A stretch of 35,086 bases of DNA from assembly GCA_003246295.1 (NCBI GenBank), contig QKAS01000068.1, positions 1 to 35,086 on the forward strand. Reading direction: 5' to 3'. A program made the position numbers and the translations under genes. The notes under the pieces are model-generated. The model was not told the origin of the DNA and did not search any database. It saw only the letters and a program-made list of their open reading frames with translations. The stretch comes from Clostridia bacterium. Lineage in GTDB: Bacteria; Bacillota; Clostridia; Lachnospirales; Lachnospiraceae. Positions 20,801-28,288 of the stretch are shown piece after piece. Each line of letters opens with the position of its first letter. Position 1 is the stretch's first letter.

Positions 20801-21077
20801 CTCCCAGAATTCCTATAAAAAAGGGTCTGCTTTTATCAATTTCATTGATACAGATTTCTATTACTTTTCCTTCTTTGGCTTCCTCTTCTGTAATTCCCCA
20901 ACGCAGATCGACTTCTGTCATTTCAATATGCCGTTCTATGCACCATCTGTGCAATTGTGGAAAAATGCGCTTTAGAAGATATTCTCTTTCCATCATCATG
21001 TCACGAAATGTAGATGAAATAAAAATTCTGATTTTTCTTTCGCTCTGTAGCATGAATAATTCCTTATTTATACTCAT
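17826..21077 (-). CDS. DUF4062-NACHT-TPR STAND NTPase
   Basis: About 1083 residues with no signal peptide. Residues about 15-110 form a DUF4062 domain (KIRIFISSTFRDMMMEREYL, then VDLRWGIT and GILGDRYGWIP), as in eukaryotic NPHP3 and TEP1. A NACHT-type P-loop NTPase follows, with Walker A GESGSGKSALL near residue 270 and Walker B WILIIDAVNQL near 345. From about residue 690 to the end there are around nine TPR units of about 42 residues of the kinesin-light-chain type (repeated Y..A.....YG..H motifs). This is the layout of STAND switch proteins used in signalling and in bacterial anti-phage or conflict systems; no effector is obvious unless DUF4062 serves. A TTG at 21110 is in frame, but AGGGGGAAG precedes ATG 21077. 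It lies between flavodoxin (38 nt) and the c-di-GMP genes (62 nt). Confidence 0.88.
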   Translation of the reverse strand: MSINKELFMLQSERKIRIFISSTFRDMMMEREYLLKRIFPQLHRWCIERHIEMTEVDLRWGITEEEAKEGKVIEICINEIDKSRPFFIGILGDRYGWIPNEQEIIRQQRLFEQFPWLKDDIYNGLSITDIEMQYGVLRSPEMMGNAFFYIKEEACESSEKVCCTEIEQKKLKQLKKAVKEQNKFPVSMYENVNELGEMVLEQLKKAIGHAFPEDEVPDELTKQRLDHIGFIKSRVGVYIKNNVFFSKLDQQISDKGLPVIISGESGSGKSALLSNWIMEHAKEQPDQYMFYHFCGCNHESSDLLHMLTRLLKELNLHFALNKTIPTDLKDMIESLPYFLAETARDEQWILIIDAVNQLNYDVLSWLPESFPESVHVILSTTPGLTYEQLKKRNWTTLELPLLDEAQKEGLIREYLSQYSKHLQPSLEAAIVKFELSSNALLLRTLLDELRIFGLHEGLPAQVRTIIKAKSAEAFFNLILKRLDIEYDDADSQVIQELLTLIWASEKGLSEHELLSILKITRLQLSQILSELDHHLISMNGLLCFSHDYLRNAVEHRYLKTEKSKVQRHRKLIAYFETTPYYFRSLEELPYQLQKAKEWKKCKDYLTDIEVFSLIYSKDPYRLCYYWKELSKKYAIFHSYRKSYLSHQKTDLEYNQNVTESIGSFLELASEYSGAAWFYYDSKRHCEEKFGRKHQQTGIIYGKLAKIYNILNLYGKSLYASRTSLQIQEEVLGEHPDMVDNYNNIADIYWNKRDFDNALKNNKKALELCIKYLGMNHEKTAKTYQEIGWVYEAQGEYKNSLEHLLKASAILKKRYGENSPQYADCITTLAWVYDWLGDYNKLFELAKKSHEIYQYAYGERHSETGLTYKLLGTGYYRLGEYEKACSCYEKSKEIWTRIYGEVHSRPSVACFQIGLACIKTGNYTRAIKEIEQSIQIEKEIAGEEAADLAISFNHLGLAFTLSGDYENGIQNLTYGMQEGMNYYGKNSNDVAESNYYLGIYYYLTNELHKSIQYILDSYGIRKELYGQENPETALSIYFLGKLYEKIGEQNIAIKHQAEACEIFNTYHTMHLKLEIDSLVSSLIH

Positions 21078-21115
21078 CACTATACTTCCCCCTATAGTGC
21101 ATCTATTCAATAAAG

Positions 21116-21574
21116 TTAAGAAATCATCCTGCCAATTGATTCCACAATATTATTGATCTGTTCTTCTCTTTTTTCAGATGACCAGTTCACACCACCATTC
21201 CATGAAACCTGTCCACCTTTTGCTTTACAAGCTGCCTGCATCTGCCGTAACGCATGGTTTCCTCCCATCCATGCTTTTTTTAACTGTTGTGTAATAAAAC
21301 AGAATACCTTCTTGTCATTGAGCTGACCAATCTGAGATAGGTATTGTTTCATAGGCACTGCCAGTGAAAATGCCTGTACCGGTGATGCAAATACTACTAC
21401 TTCGTACGGGGTAACATCAGGCAGTGTTTTTAAAGTGAGGGGATCTTTGTCATTTACCAGTTCAACACTTTGAATACTTGCATGATGACCCTGATCTGTT
21501 AACGATGCTTGGAGTTTCTGTGCGACTGCCTTCGTATGTCCTGTCTGTGAATAAACAATAATTCCAATTTCCAT
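21116..21574 (-). CDS. Flavodoxin family protein
   Basis: About 152 residues with a flavodoxin fold. YSQTGHTKAVA near the N-terminus is the FMN phosphate-binding loop, and FASPVQAFSLAVPMKQYL gives the second FMN loop of the flavodoxin/NAD(P)H oxidoreductase group. It may transfer electrons or, with a partner, reduce small compounds. ATG 21601 is in frame, but AGGAAG lies just before ATG 21574, which matches the usual flavodoxin start (MEIGIIVYSQTG). It follows the four-cysteine protein by 64 nt and precedes the STAND gene by 38 nt. Confidence 0.85.
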   Translation of the reverse strand: MEIGIIVYSQTGHTKAVAQKLQASLTDQGHHASIQSVELVNDKDPLTLKTLPDVTPYEVVVFASPVQAFSLAVPMKQYLSQIGQLNDKKVFCFITQQLKKAWMGGNHALRQMQAACKAKGGQVSWNGGVNWSSEKREEQINNIVESIGRMIS

Positions 21575-21638
21575 ATTCTTCCTGCCTTTCATATTACCCA
21601 ATTCTGTGGGTGAAATTTTGCTTTGCGTATGTTTACGG

Positions 21639-21821
21639 TTACATCTGTTTTCTGACTATTTTATACTCGTCATCCATCTGAAAATAAGGACATTCCTGAA
21701 AAGAACTCTCAAGTAATCTACCATAATCATCTTCATCCAGGCTAATATCACATTCGTAATATTCTTCCTCTTCGTTGTATACATAGTTACTGCAATAATC
21801 GCAGCTAGCTTTCCCTGCCAT
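21639..21821 (-). CDS. Small four-cysteine acidic protein (DUF6472-like)
   Basis: A 60-residue, very acidic protein with Cys7-x-x-Cys10 (CDYCSNYVY) and two further cysteines in YECDISLDED and ECPYF, so a zinc or iron-binding fold is likely. The pattern matches a small uncharacterised Lachnospiraceae family that I believe is DUF6472. Its AGGAGG site lies in the last codons of the pseudouridine synthase gene, and only 3 nt separate the two, so expression is coupled. Function unknown. Confidence 0.75.
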   Translation of the reverse strand: MAGKASCDYCSNYVYNEEEEYYECDISLDEDDYGRLLESSFQECPYFQMDDEYKIVRKQM

Positions 21822-21824
21822 TGA

Positions 21825-22610
21825 TCATCCTCCATTTTTAAGACGCGTTACTTCTTCCCGTGTCATTTCTCTGTATTGACCTTTTTGTAATGTTTCATCA
21901 AGGCCAACCGTACCAATTGAAATCCTTTTCAGGTAGACAACATAACATCCCGATGCTCTTAGCATTCGTCTGACCTGATGTTTGCGTCCTTCGGAAATCG
22001 TAATCCGTCCTTCCAGAATACTTTGATTTTGTTTATTGATTTCTATTTTTTCATAATCAAATTCTTGTAATTCTCTTTTCAAATCACAATACAGTCCCGT
22101 TCTCATAATTTCAATTTTGGCCGGTTTTGTTACAGGTTCATTTTCACGAATGCATATCCCGCTTTCCAGTTGACTGATTTGTTCCTGATTCAAGGTGCCA
22201 AATGCCCAGAAGTAATAATTTTTCTCGACATGCTGGTCGGGATACATTAGCTGATGGTTGAACTCCCCATCATTTGTAAGAAACAATAATCCTTCCGTAT
22301 CCTTGTCCAGACGCCCTACCGGAAACAAGCTGTCTGTGTTCATCTCAGTAAAATAATCAAGTACTGTTTTGTGTTTTTGATCTTTTCTTGCTGTTATACA
22401 TCCCCTGGGTTTGTAAAACATATAATATTGTTTTCCGTTATGTACTACTTCCTGGCCAAGATATTCAATCCTGTCATTTTCTTCATCAATCTCCTGTGCA
22501 GGAATCAGTACGACTTCATTGTTCACCCTGACTTTTCCTTCTTTAATGTAGATACGTACTTCTTTCCGTCTTCCAACTGAGGTCTCTGATAAATATTTAT
22601 CTAATCTCAT
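21825..22610 (-). CDS. RsuA/RluB-family pseudouridine synthase
   Basis: A 261-residue RNA pseudouridine synthase. Residues 1-55 form an S4 RNA-binding domain (RLDKYLSET). The catalytic domain follows with FYKPRGCITA, the catalytic aspartate in GRLDKDTEGLLFLTNDG, and ISEGRKHQVRRM near the end. This combination is typical of the RsuA/RluB/RluE/RluF group, which modify single uridines in 16S or 23S rRNA; the exact site cannot be told from sequence alone. The ribosome binding site is weak (AAGAGA). It is the first gene of the long minus-strand run and has a candidate promoter at 22663-22691. Confidence 0.92.
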   Translation of the reverse strand: MRLDKYLSETSVGRRKEVRIYIKEGKVRVNNEVVLIPAQEIDEENDRIEYLGQEVVHNGKQYYMFYKPRGCITARKDQKHKTVLDYFTEMNTDSLFPVGRLDKDTEGLLFLTNDGEFNHQLMYPDQHVEKNYYFWAFGTLNQEQISQLESGICIRENEPVTKPAKIEIMRTGLYCDLKRELQEFDYEKIEINKQNQSILEGRITISEGRKHQVRRMLRASGCYVVYLKRISIGTVGLDETLQKGQYREMTREEVTRLKNGG

Positions 22611-22662
22611 TATAGTCTCTTACTTTTCTATCTTTTTTAATATTACTATGCTATTAACTGTT

Positions 22663-22691
22663 ATTATACCAGTGTGCTGGCGTTGTATCTA
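22663..22691 (-). promoter_or_regulatory. Promoter for pseudouridine synthase operon
   Basis: On the minus strand, TAGATA (22686-22691) and TATAAT (22663-22668) with a 17-nt spacer, about 50 nt before the start codon. The -10 box is perfect; the -35 matches four of six positions. Confidence 0.5.
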
Positions 22692-22720
22692 CATTTTTTG
22701 ATTTTATTTATTATCAAATG

Positions 22721-22752
22721 AAAAAGGCACGTAACATAATCTGCTACGTGCC
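22721..22752 (-). terminator. Terminator after LuxR/small membrane protein operon
   Basis: On the minus strand, GGCACGTA (22752-22745), an 11-nt loop and TACGTGCC (22733-22726), then TTTTT. It lies 22 nt beyond the stop of the small membrane protein gene. Confidence 0.8.
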
Positions 22753-22774
22753 CTCCTATGATTAAATTCTCCCC

Positions 22775-23116
22775 TTATCCTTCATAATCTTCAATTTCTG
22801 ATTTTTGCCTTTTTATATAAATTGTTGTTCCTGCTATCACTACAATCGATATAATACCAAGAATCAGCCAGATCACAATCAGACTACTAAATGATTCACT
22901 ATTTGGTACTTCATTCATCTGTGACAATTCTTCTTTATTTTCTGATGTAACTGTATAAATACTATCATTCTGGGGCTGCGCGTTTACACAAGATAATCCG
23001 CTATCTCCTATTACAGAAGTCACCATTAACACTGTCATTGCCATTGCTACCATTCGTTTCAAATTTCGTCTGATTGTGTAGCTACCCATACTCTGTAATG
23101 TATTACTTCGTTTCAT
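22775..23116 (-). CDS. Small exported membrane protein of unknown function
   Basis: A 113-residue protein I do not recognise. It has a positively charged N-terminus (KRSN, then RRNLKR), a signal-type hydrophobic stretch (about 22-38), a polar extracellular middle rich in Ser, Asn and Glu, and a C-terminal helix (about 77-100) followed by a charged tail. This is the layout of a signal peptide plus one anchor, with the short tail inside the cell. An in-frame ATG lies at 23146, but GGAGG stands five bases before ATG 23116. It directly follows the LuxR-type regulator gene (43 nt) and shares its terminator, so it may be a partner or target of that regulator. Confidence 0.65.
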   Translation of the reverse strand: MKRSNTLQSMGSYTIRRNLKRMVAMAMTVLMVTSVIGDSGLSCVNAQPQNDSIYTVTSENKEELSQMNEVPNSESFSSLIVIWLILGIISIVVIAGTTIYIKRQKSEIEDYEG

Positions 23117-23159
23117 AATTTCCTCCGACTGTTTCTTATGCATCAAATCATTTTTATAC

Positions 23160-25586
23160 TTAAATCATCTTTCTCTTTCGTGCTTCTGTAACCGCTGCTG
23201 TTTTGCTATTTACACCAAGTTTTTTGAAATTTTGTTTGTTGTGGTATTTTACATTTTCTACCTTCAAACCAAGTTCTTCTGCAATTTCTATTGTTGAGAG
23301 TCCTTCTGCCTGTAGTTTCAATATTTTAATTGCATTCTCACTAAAAGAAGCATCTTCTGTGACCTGCTTTAAATAACCTGGGTAAGCAAGTGCTATTTTT
23401 TCAGTTTCTGTCATAAACGCCTGCTTATATGAGATATTTTTACCTTCCCAATCCAATTCCTTTAACATTTTATTCACTGCAGCACCTTCTCTTGAGACGA
23501 GTCTTACAAAATGATACTCTTCTGCCTGAGTTAGCATTTCTTGTAGCGTCTCCTTCCATTTCTCATTCCCCATCCGATATTGGGTTATGGCAAGTAGAAG
23601 GTTTGCTTCCATTGTTATATAAGTTCTATGCATTATCTCTGCATAATATTGAATCCTTTGTAACAGAGTGATTGCTTTCTCATATTTTCCCATGAGCAGA
23701 TATACACGAACTTTTGTCAGATATCGGAAACGCTCCATGGTCGAAAACTCCAGTTCTTCATTTGGTGCCAGTTCCAGCCACTCCACTGCCTCAGCTGTTT
23801 TTCCCATATAAAGTCCAATCCTAATCTGTAACGCTGTCAAATTCGCCAGCAATTTAGGAGTGCCCTCAGTCTCTGCCATTTTTTGAAAATGGACTAATAA
23901 TTCTCCTGCATCATCTGCATGATTATTTAAAATATGTAGCCATGATAATATTCCGGCTGCTACAAAGCACTGCTCAATTTTTCCTCCTGCCTGTGCCTGC
24001 ATCATCCCTTTATTGGCAAGATTGGCTATCTCATAGCTGTCTTCTCCCTTTTCCAGAAAACTTTCTGCAAGTGCCAGATTGACCAGACCTTTTCCATATT
24101 TTCCAAATGTAAATTCGATAATCTTTCCTATACTTATCGCCAGTTCCTTGTCCTTCTTGCTCCATTCACAAAAATCTTTCCCACCGTTCATCTGGGAAGG
24201 CAGATTACTGGTCACGGAGAATTCAGGTAGACTGATATTACGATTCATGATAAGCAATCCCGCATTTTTAAGGATATCGACAAGTCCCTGACTACCACGA
24301 TGTGGTAATGCAATATCCAGATATATGATCTGACCTTGCGCTGCCTTTTTTAAAGTTCCAGTTAAAGTCATTTCCATTTGCTTTAATTCGCCGTACCAAC
24401 GTTCACTTTCCTCAATGTTTAAGAGCATGGACTGAAGCATACTCATACCTGCCATCAATTCAACACTTTCCCGCATTCTGCTTTCTGGGAGTTCAAGATA
24501 ATACTTTCTCAGTTCAAAATAATGTCCACTTGCAGGATTTTTTCTAGCATTGGCAATTAAGAGTCCGGCGATTCTTTCTGAATCCTGAGATACTTCATAC
24601 ATTTTTAGTGCATTCGGAATATCTCCTTCCAGTTCGTAATATAGCCCTGCATTATCATATAATCTTTTCCAGCTTTCGAATTGCCATGTCCGCATAAGTC
24701 GTCTTCTCATGGAATGTCGCATTGCCGGTCTGATTTCATAGATCCTTCTACCACCTGTTACGTCTTTAAATTGCATGAAATTTCCAAGTTGCTCTGCAAT
24801 GCCAATCATTTTCTCGACATCATTTCTACCTGTGATCATTTCTGCAAGATGTTTGTCAAATTCTTCAACAATGCATACCTGCATGAAAAATTCCTGTACT
24901 TCTATCTCCCATTGATCATAAACATGACGTTCAAGATAATCCCAGAAATCATTTCGCATTCTTTCAATATAATTTGCATCGAATGGTCTTCCTGATGAAA
25001 GTTCCATTGTTAAGAGTCTTACAACAATACCTATCCCTTTTGTCAGACCTGCCACTTTAGAGTATTCCTCTTCTGTTAGTGTCAATCCCCACAAACTCAT
25101 ATACTCTATAATTTCAGATTCAGAAAGAACAAAATCGCTCTCCTCTATAATCGTAAATAAATGCCTGTAAAAAGCTGATAGAAGCCATGATGGAATCCTG
25201 CTCCTTCCAGATAAAATCAGCCAGATGTCTGATCTTTTTGTAAGCGCTTCAATTTTCTTCATTAAAGTTTCTCGCAATTCATCTGTGCGTAACAGATGCA
25301 GATCATCAATTACTACAATCAGTTGCTTTTCATGAAATTCAAAATCCAGCTCATCTCCATTCAATTTTTCTGCAGAAAAATAATAATACTTTCTTTTTCC
25401 CAGAAAATCATTGATAAATGCTGTTTTTCCACATCCTGATATGCCATAAAGGTATACTGTCTGCGACATTGACTGGGCTGCTTTCATTTTTTTATTTGCC
25501 AGTCTAGGGCGAATGTAGAATTCCTGATCTGAATTTCTTATACTTTTTTCTTCGCAATAACTGTCTCTTTTTGCAATATTTTCCAT
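23160..25586 (-). CDS. MalT-like LuxR family ATP-dependent transcriptional regulator (LAL)
   Basis: An 808-residue STAND regulator. Walker A is GISGCGKT (residues 48-55), Walker B is LIVVIDDLHLL near residue 110, and LILSGRSRIP follows as the sensor motif. The middle (about 320-700) is helical and TPR-like, the usual ligand-sensing part of MalT. The C-terminus (about 745-805) is a LuxR-type helix-turn-helix with LSTIEIAEELGLKVENVKYH and a KKLGVNSKTAAV end. It should activate transcription after binding an unknown signal and ATP. AAGGGA precedes the ATG. Its targets may include the small membrane protein gene downstream. Confidence 0.9.
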   Translation of the reverse strand: MENIAKRDSYCEEKSIRNSDQEFYIRPRLANKKMKAAQSMSQTVYLYGISGCGKTAFINDFLGKRKYYYFSAEKLNGDELDFEFHEKQLIVVIDDLHLLRTDELRETLMKKIEALTKRSDIWLILSGRSRIPSWLLSAFYRHLFTIIEESDFVLSESEIIEYMSLWGLTLTEEEYSKVAGLTKGIGIVVRLLTMELSSGRPFDANYIERMRNDFWDYLERHVYDQWEIEVQEFFMQVCIVEEFDKHLAEMITGRNDVEKMIGIAEQLGNFMQFKDVTGGRRIYEIRPAMRHSMRRRLMRTWQFESWKRLYDNAGLYYELEGDIPNALKMYEVSQDSERIAGLLIANARKNPASGHYFELRKYYLELPESRMRESVELMAGMSMLQSMLLNIEESERWYGELKQMEMTLTGTLKKAAQGQIIYLDIALPHRGSQGLVDILKNAGLLIMNRNISLPEFSVTSNLPSQMNGGKDFCEWSKKDKELAISIGKIIEFTFGKYGKGLVNLALAESFLEKGEDSYEIANLANKGMMQAQAGGKIEQCFVAAGILSWLHILNNHADDAGELLVHFQKMAETEGTPKLLANLTALQIRIGLYMGKTAEAVEWLELAPNEELEFSTMERFRYLTKVRVYLLMGKYEKAITLLQRIQYYAEIMHRTYITMEANLLLAITQYRMGNEKWKETLQEMLTQAEEYHFVRLVSREGAAVNKMLKELDWEGKNISYKQAFMTETEKIALAYPGYLKQVTEDASFSENAIKILKLQAEGLSTIEIAEELGLKVENVKYHNKQNFKKLGVNSKTAAVTEARKRKMI

Positions 25587-25725
25587 ATTTTTCCCTTATT
25601 CTCTATTGCATATATTTTTCTGATCTTTACAAAATTTAATAAAATTTTAACATACATATTTTTATACCACCACTCCGCAAAAGGGTAGTTTGGCAGTCTT
25701 TATAATTTCGAACAAAGTTCTCTCT

Positions 25726-25760
25726 TAAAAAAAGCCAAAAAAAAAGCAGCTCTTTGGCTA
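25726..25760 (-). terminator. Terminator of the ADP-ribosylation / peptide operon
   Basis: On the minus strand, AGCCAAA (25759-25753), a loop ending in Ts, and TTTGGCT (25739-25733), then a run of seven Ts. It lies 36 nt after the HAD hydrolase stop. The rest of 25587-25795 is AT-rich and holds the LuxR gene's promoter region, with no other gene. Confidence 0.75.
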
Positions 25761-25795
25761 CTTGTAAGATAGACTCTATGTTATATTGATTTATT

Positions 25796-26581
25796 TTATA
25801 TCAGATGATGCCTCATAAAATAATGATAGATTCCATCATCTTCAACATTTCCACAAATTTCATCAGCAATCGCTTTCAAATTTTCAGAGGCATTTCCCAT
25901 TGCAATACTTTTGCCCACGACCTGAAACATTTCCAGATCATTGTCCCCGTCACCAAATGCCATCGCTTCTGATTTATCAAGATGATAAAACTCCAATAAT
26001 TTTTCTACTCCAACACCTTTGCCTCCATTGTCAGGAATAATATCAACTGCTCTGTCCCACCACGATGTTATTCTTGCATGTTGTACATCCTTTAGCAATT
26101 GCAAATGATCTTTTTCGCGACATCCAAGCATAATCTGATAAATCTCATGATTGGCAAATTCCTCAAAGTCTTCTGCAACCTCAACTTCCATTCCAGCAAA
26201 ACTGAAATATTCTACAAGATCTTCATCTGTTCCATTCGATGCTATTCGCTCATTGGTCGCAATTGAAAGTGGTCTTTTAATGGAAGCCGCATTTTTTATA
26301 ATCGTGTGAACATCCTCATTGGTAATGGAATTGCTGAAAATCACCTGATTCGAATGATAGCAATAGGAACCATTAAAGGCTAAGAAAGCATCAATATCAA
26401 CTCCTTCAAATTTGGGTATTTCTAAGGGAGCTCGGCCTGTTGCGATACAGATAATAAAATTATTCTCTTTCAGACGTGCCAGCGTGCTCAGAGTTCTGGA
26501 CGAAATCTTCTTTTTATTCTTGTCAATCAGTGTTCCATCAATATCGAAGAAAATAATTTTTATTTTATCCATTGTATCCAT
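25796..26581 (-). CDS. Cof-type HAD family phosphatase
   Basis: A 261-residue haloacid dehalogenase-superfamily hydrolase. Motif I is FFDIDGTLID (nucleophile Asp13, acid/base Asp15), motif II lies in ICIATGR, and motif IV is AFGDGDNDLEMF. A C2B-type cap of about 100 residues lies between, as in Cof and YbhA-like sugar-phosphate or nucleotide phosphatases. Substrate unknown. The start may be ATG 26581 or ATG 26572, because GGTGA sits directly before the first and nine bases before the second. It follows the sirtuin gene by 17 nt and ends the operon. Confidence 0.9.
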   Translation of the reverse strand: MDTMDKIKIIFFDIDGTLIDKNKKKISSRTLSTLARLKENNFIICIATGRAPLEIPKFEGVDIDAFLAFNGSYCYHSNQVIFSNSITNEDVHTIIKNAASIKRPLSIATNERIASNGTDEDLVEYFSFAGMEVEVAEDFEEFANHEIYQIMLGCREKDHLQLLKDVQHARITSWWDRAVDIIPDNGGKGVGVEKLLEFYHLDKSEAMAFGDGDNDLEMFQVVGKSIAMGNASENLKAIADEICGNVEDDGIYHYFMRHHLI

Positions 26582-26598
26582 TCACCAATCCATATCTG

Positions 26599-27534
26599 TT
26601 ATATTTTTAATAATTCTTTCTCAATATCTCCGTTAAAACATAGAGATTTATCCTTTATCTCTGACGGTACAGATGCCTCTCCCTGATTGATGCAAATATA
26701 TCTGGCATTTGGGAAACTTTTTGTATACTGCCAAAAGGGATATTTAATAATTCCTGGTGTATTATATCCTACTCCCAGCTCTAGAAACAGGACCTGTTCC
26801 TGCTTGTAATCGTTTAGAAATCTATCATATCTTTCTGCCGCCTGGTACCAACCCAGATCCTGCACAAATGTACTATCTGCTCTGAGATTCATGCTCATTG
26901 GCCTGCCACATACTGGGCATTTCGGAACAAGCTCAGAAGGGATCCTCATTTGAATTTCTTTGTCTGAAGGCCTAATTATTTTTTCATTATAAATCACATA
27001 GCCCTGGCTTTCCATCATTTTTTTGATTATTGTTTCATTATCATAAGTCTTTTGATGGCACGGCACACTACATTGAAAAAGTCCATAATCTCCCTGGGTA
27101 TAAAAAAGCCTTTCCTTTTGAAAATCTGACCTTTGAAAACAATGATCTACATTTGTGGTAATAATAAAATAATTTTTGTCTTCAATTAGCTTATTTAAGT
27201 CAGCATAAGTAGTTCTCGGTGTGCTTTGATACCTGTTTATAAATACATATCTGCTCCAATAAGCCCAATGCTCCTCTAATGAATTATAGGGATAAAATCC
27301 TCCTGAATACATATCTGTAAATTGATACCTATTTTTAAAATCAGAAAAATACTCCTCAAATCTACTACCATTGTATGTATACCCTGCTGCTGCTGAAAGA
27401 CCTGCTCCTGCACCAATAACAATTGCATCGGCATCTTCGATTTGCTTTTTGATTTCTGAAACATTTCTGTTTTCTCCAGAATTTTTATCGAAGTAATCTT
27501 TTATATATCTGCCAGTCGACGTCTTTATAGACAT
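26599..27534 (-). CDS. Class M sirtuin (SirTM), protein ADP-ribosyltransferase type
   Basis: A 311-residue SIR2-family protein. The NAD-binding loop is VIGAGAGLSAAAG (residues 39-51). The active site reads TTNVDHCFQ (Asn128, Asp130) and TQGDYG, with Gln147 where classical sirtuin deacetylases have the catalytic His. Zinc-type cysteines lie in QCSVPC and CPVCGRP. This is the signature of class M sirtuins, known from Staphylococcus and Streptococcus to ADP-ribosylate a lipoylated GcvH-like protein rather than to deacylate. As I recall, the key residues in the Streptococcus enzyme are Asn118 and Gln137, the same spacing as here. It overlaps the macrodomain gene by 50 nt, the classical pairing. 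No GcvH-like or lipoate ligase gene lies in the window, so its target is open. Confidence 0.88.
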   Translation of the reverse strand: MSIKTSTGRYIKDYFDKNSGENRNVSEIKKQIEDADAIVIGAGAGLSAAAGYTYNGSRFEEYFSDFKNRYQFTDMYSGGFYPYNSLEEHWAYWSRYVFINRYQSTPRTTYADLNKLIEDKNYFIITTNVDHCFQRSDFQKERLFYTQGDYGLFQCSVPCHQKTYDNETIIKKMMESQGYVIYNEKIIRPSDKEIQMRIPSELVPKCPVCGRPMSMNLRADSTFVQDLGWYQAAERYDRFLNDYKQEQVLFLELGVGYNTPGIIKYPFWQYTKSFPNARYICINQGEASVPSEIKDKSLCFNGDIEKELLKI

Positions 27535-28258
27535 TGAATATCACCTTCATTTCAGAATTAGTACTTGTTTTGAACTCCTTGACCGTATGAACTGCAATCT
27601 GCGCTGCTCTATCATTTGGAAACATAAACACTCCTGTAGAGATACAGCAAAACGCAATGCTTTTTATCTTATTTTTATCTGCCAGATCAAGACATGCTTC
27701 GTAACAGGATTGCAAAAGTCTTTCATGTTCCTTCGTAAGCTCCCCTTGCACAATTGGTCCAACCGTGTGTATCACATAATCACACGGCAGATTATATGCC
27801 GGTGTTATTTTTGCCTGACCCGTCGGCTCATCAAAGCCTTGCTCATCCATCAGCTTCTGACAGAAATTTCTTAGCTGAACTCCTGCATAAGAATGAATGT
27901 AATTATCTATGCAAGCATGACACGGCTGGTAACAGCCTGTCATACCACTGTTTGCAGCATTAACAATGGCATTCACTTTAAGCCTTGTTATATCTCCTTG
28001 CCATAGGTAAATATCTGGCAAAACTTCTTTCATAGTATCCAGTCTTATGATACCCCTATCTGCATTTTCTTCTAAAAGATATTCATTCTGTATTCTCTCG
28101 AATTTCTCGGTAACAGGTGCCGCAAGCCTGATGTTCATGAGCGATCTTAGAAGTCTTTTCTGTGCATCGACATCAGAAGGTATTTCTACCCTTTGATTAT
28201 GTGATCTTTCCACAAGAAGCTCACTTATTAAAAATCGTAATCTCGCATTCTGGTTCAT
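27485..28258 (-). CDS. Zinc-type macrodomain protein-ADP-ribose hydrolase
   Basis: About 257 residues. An N-terminal helical part (about 1-80) is followed by a macrodomain with DITRLKVNAIVNAANSGMTG, the CHACIDNYIH zinc-binding segment, VIHTVGP and FCCISTGVFMFP. The Cys-His-x-Cys segment marks the zinc-containing macrodomains encoded next to SirTM in Staphylococcus and Streptococcus, which remove ADP-ribose from the sirtuin's target. TGG AGG followed by ATG AAA ATG places the ribosome binding site six bases before ATG 28258; the in-frame TTG at 28276 is too early. It overlaps the sirtuin gene by 50 nt, so the writer and eraser are translated from one message. Confidence 0.9.
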   Translation of the reverse strand: MNQNARLRFLISELLVERSHNQRVEIPSDVDAQKRLLRSLMNIRLAAPVTEKFERIQNEYLLEENADRGIIRLDTMKEVLPDIYLWQGDITRLKVNAIVNAANSGMTGCYQPCHACIDNYIHSYAGVQLRNFCQKLMDEQGFDEPTGQAKITPAYNLPCDYVIHTVGPIVQGELTKEHERLLQSCYEACLDLADKNKIKSIAFCCISTGVFMFPNDRAAQIAVHTVKEFKTSTNSEMKVIFNVYKDVDWQIYKRLLR

Positions 28259-28288
28259 TTTCATCCTCCAAAGCAACCTTTACTCCTA

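Noticed and set aside
25665..25700. A CCACTCC...GGGTAG near-repeat upstream of the LuxR gene considered as its operator
   Set aside because: The arms match at too few positions to be distinguished from chance.
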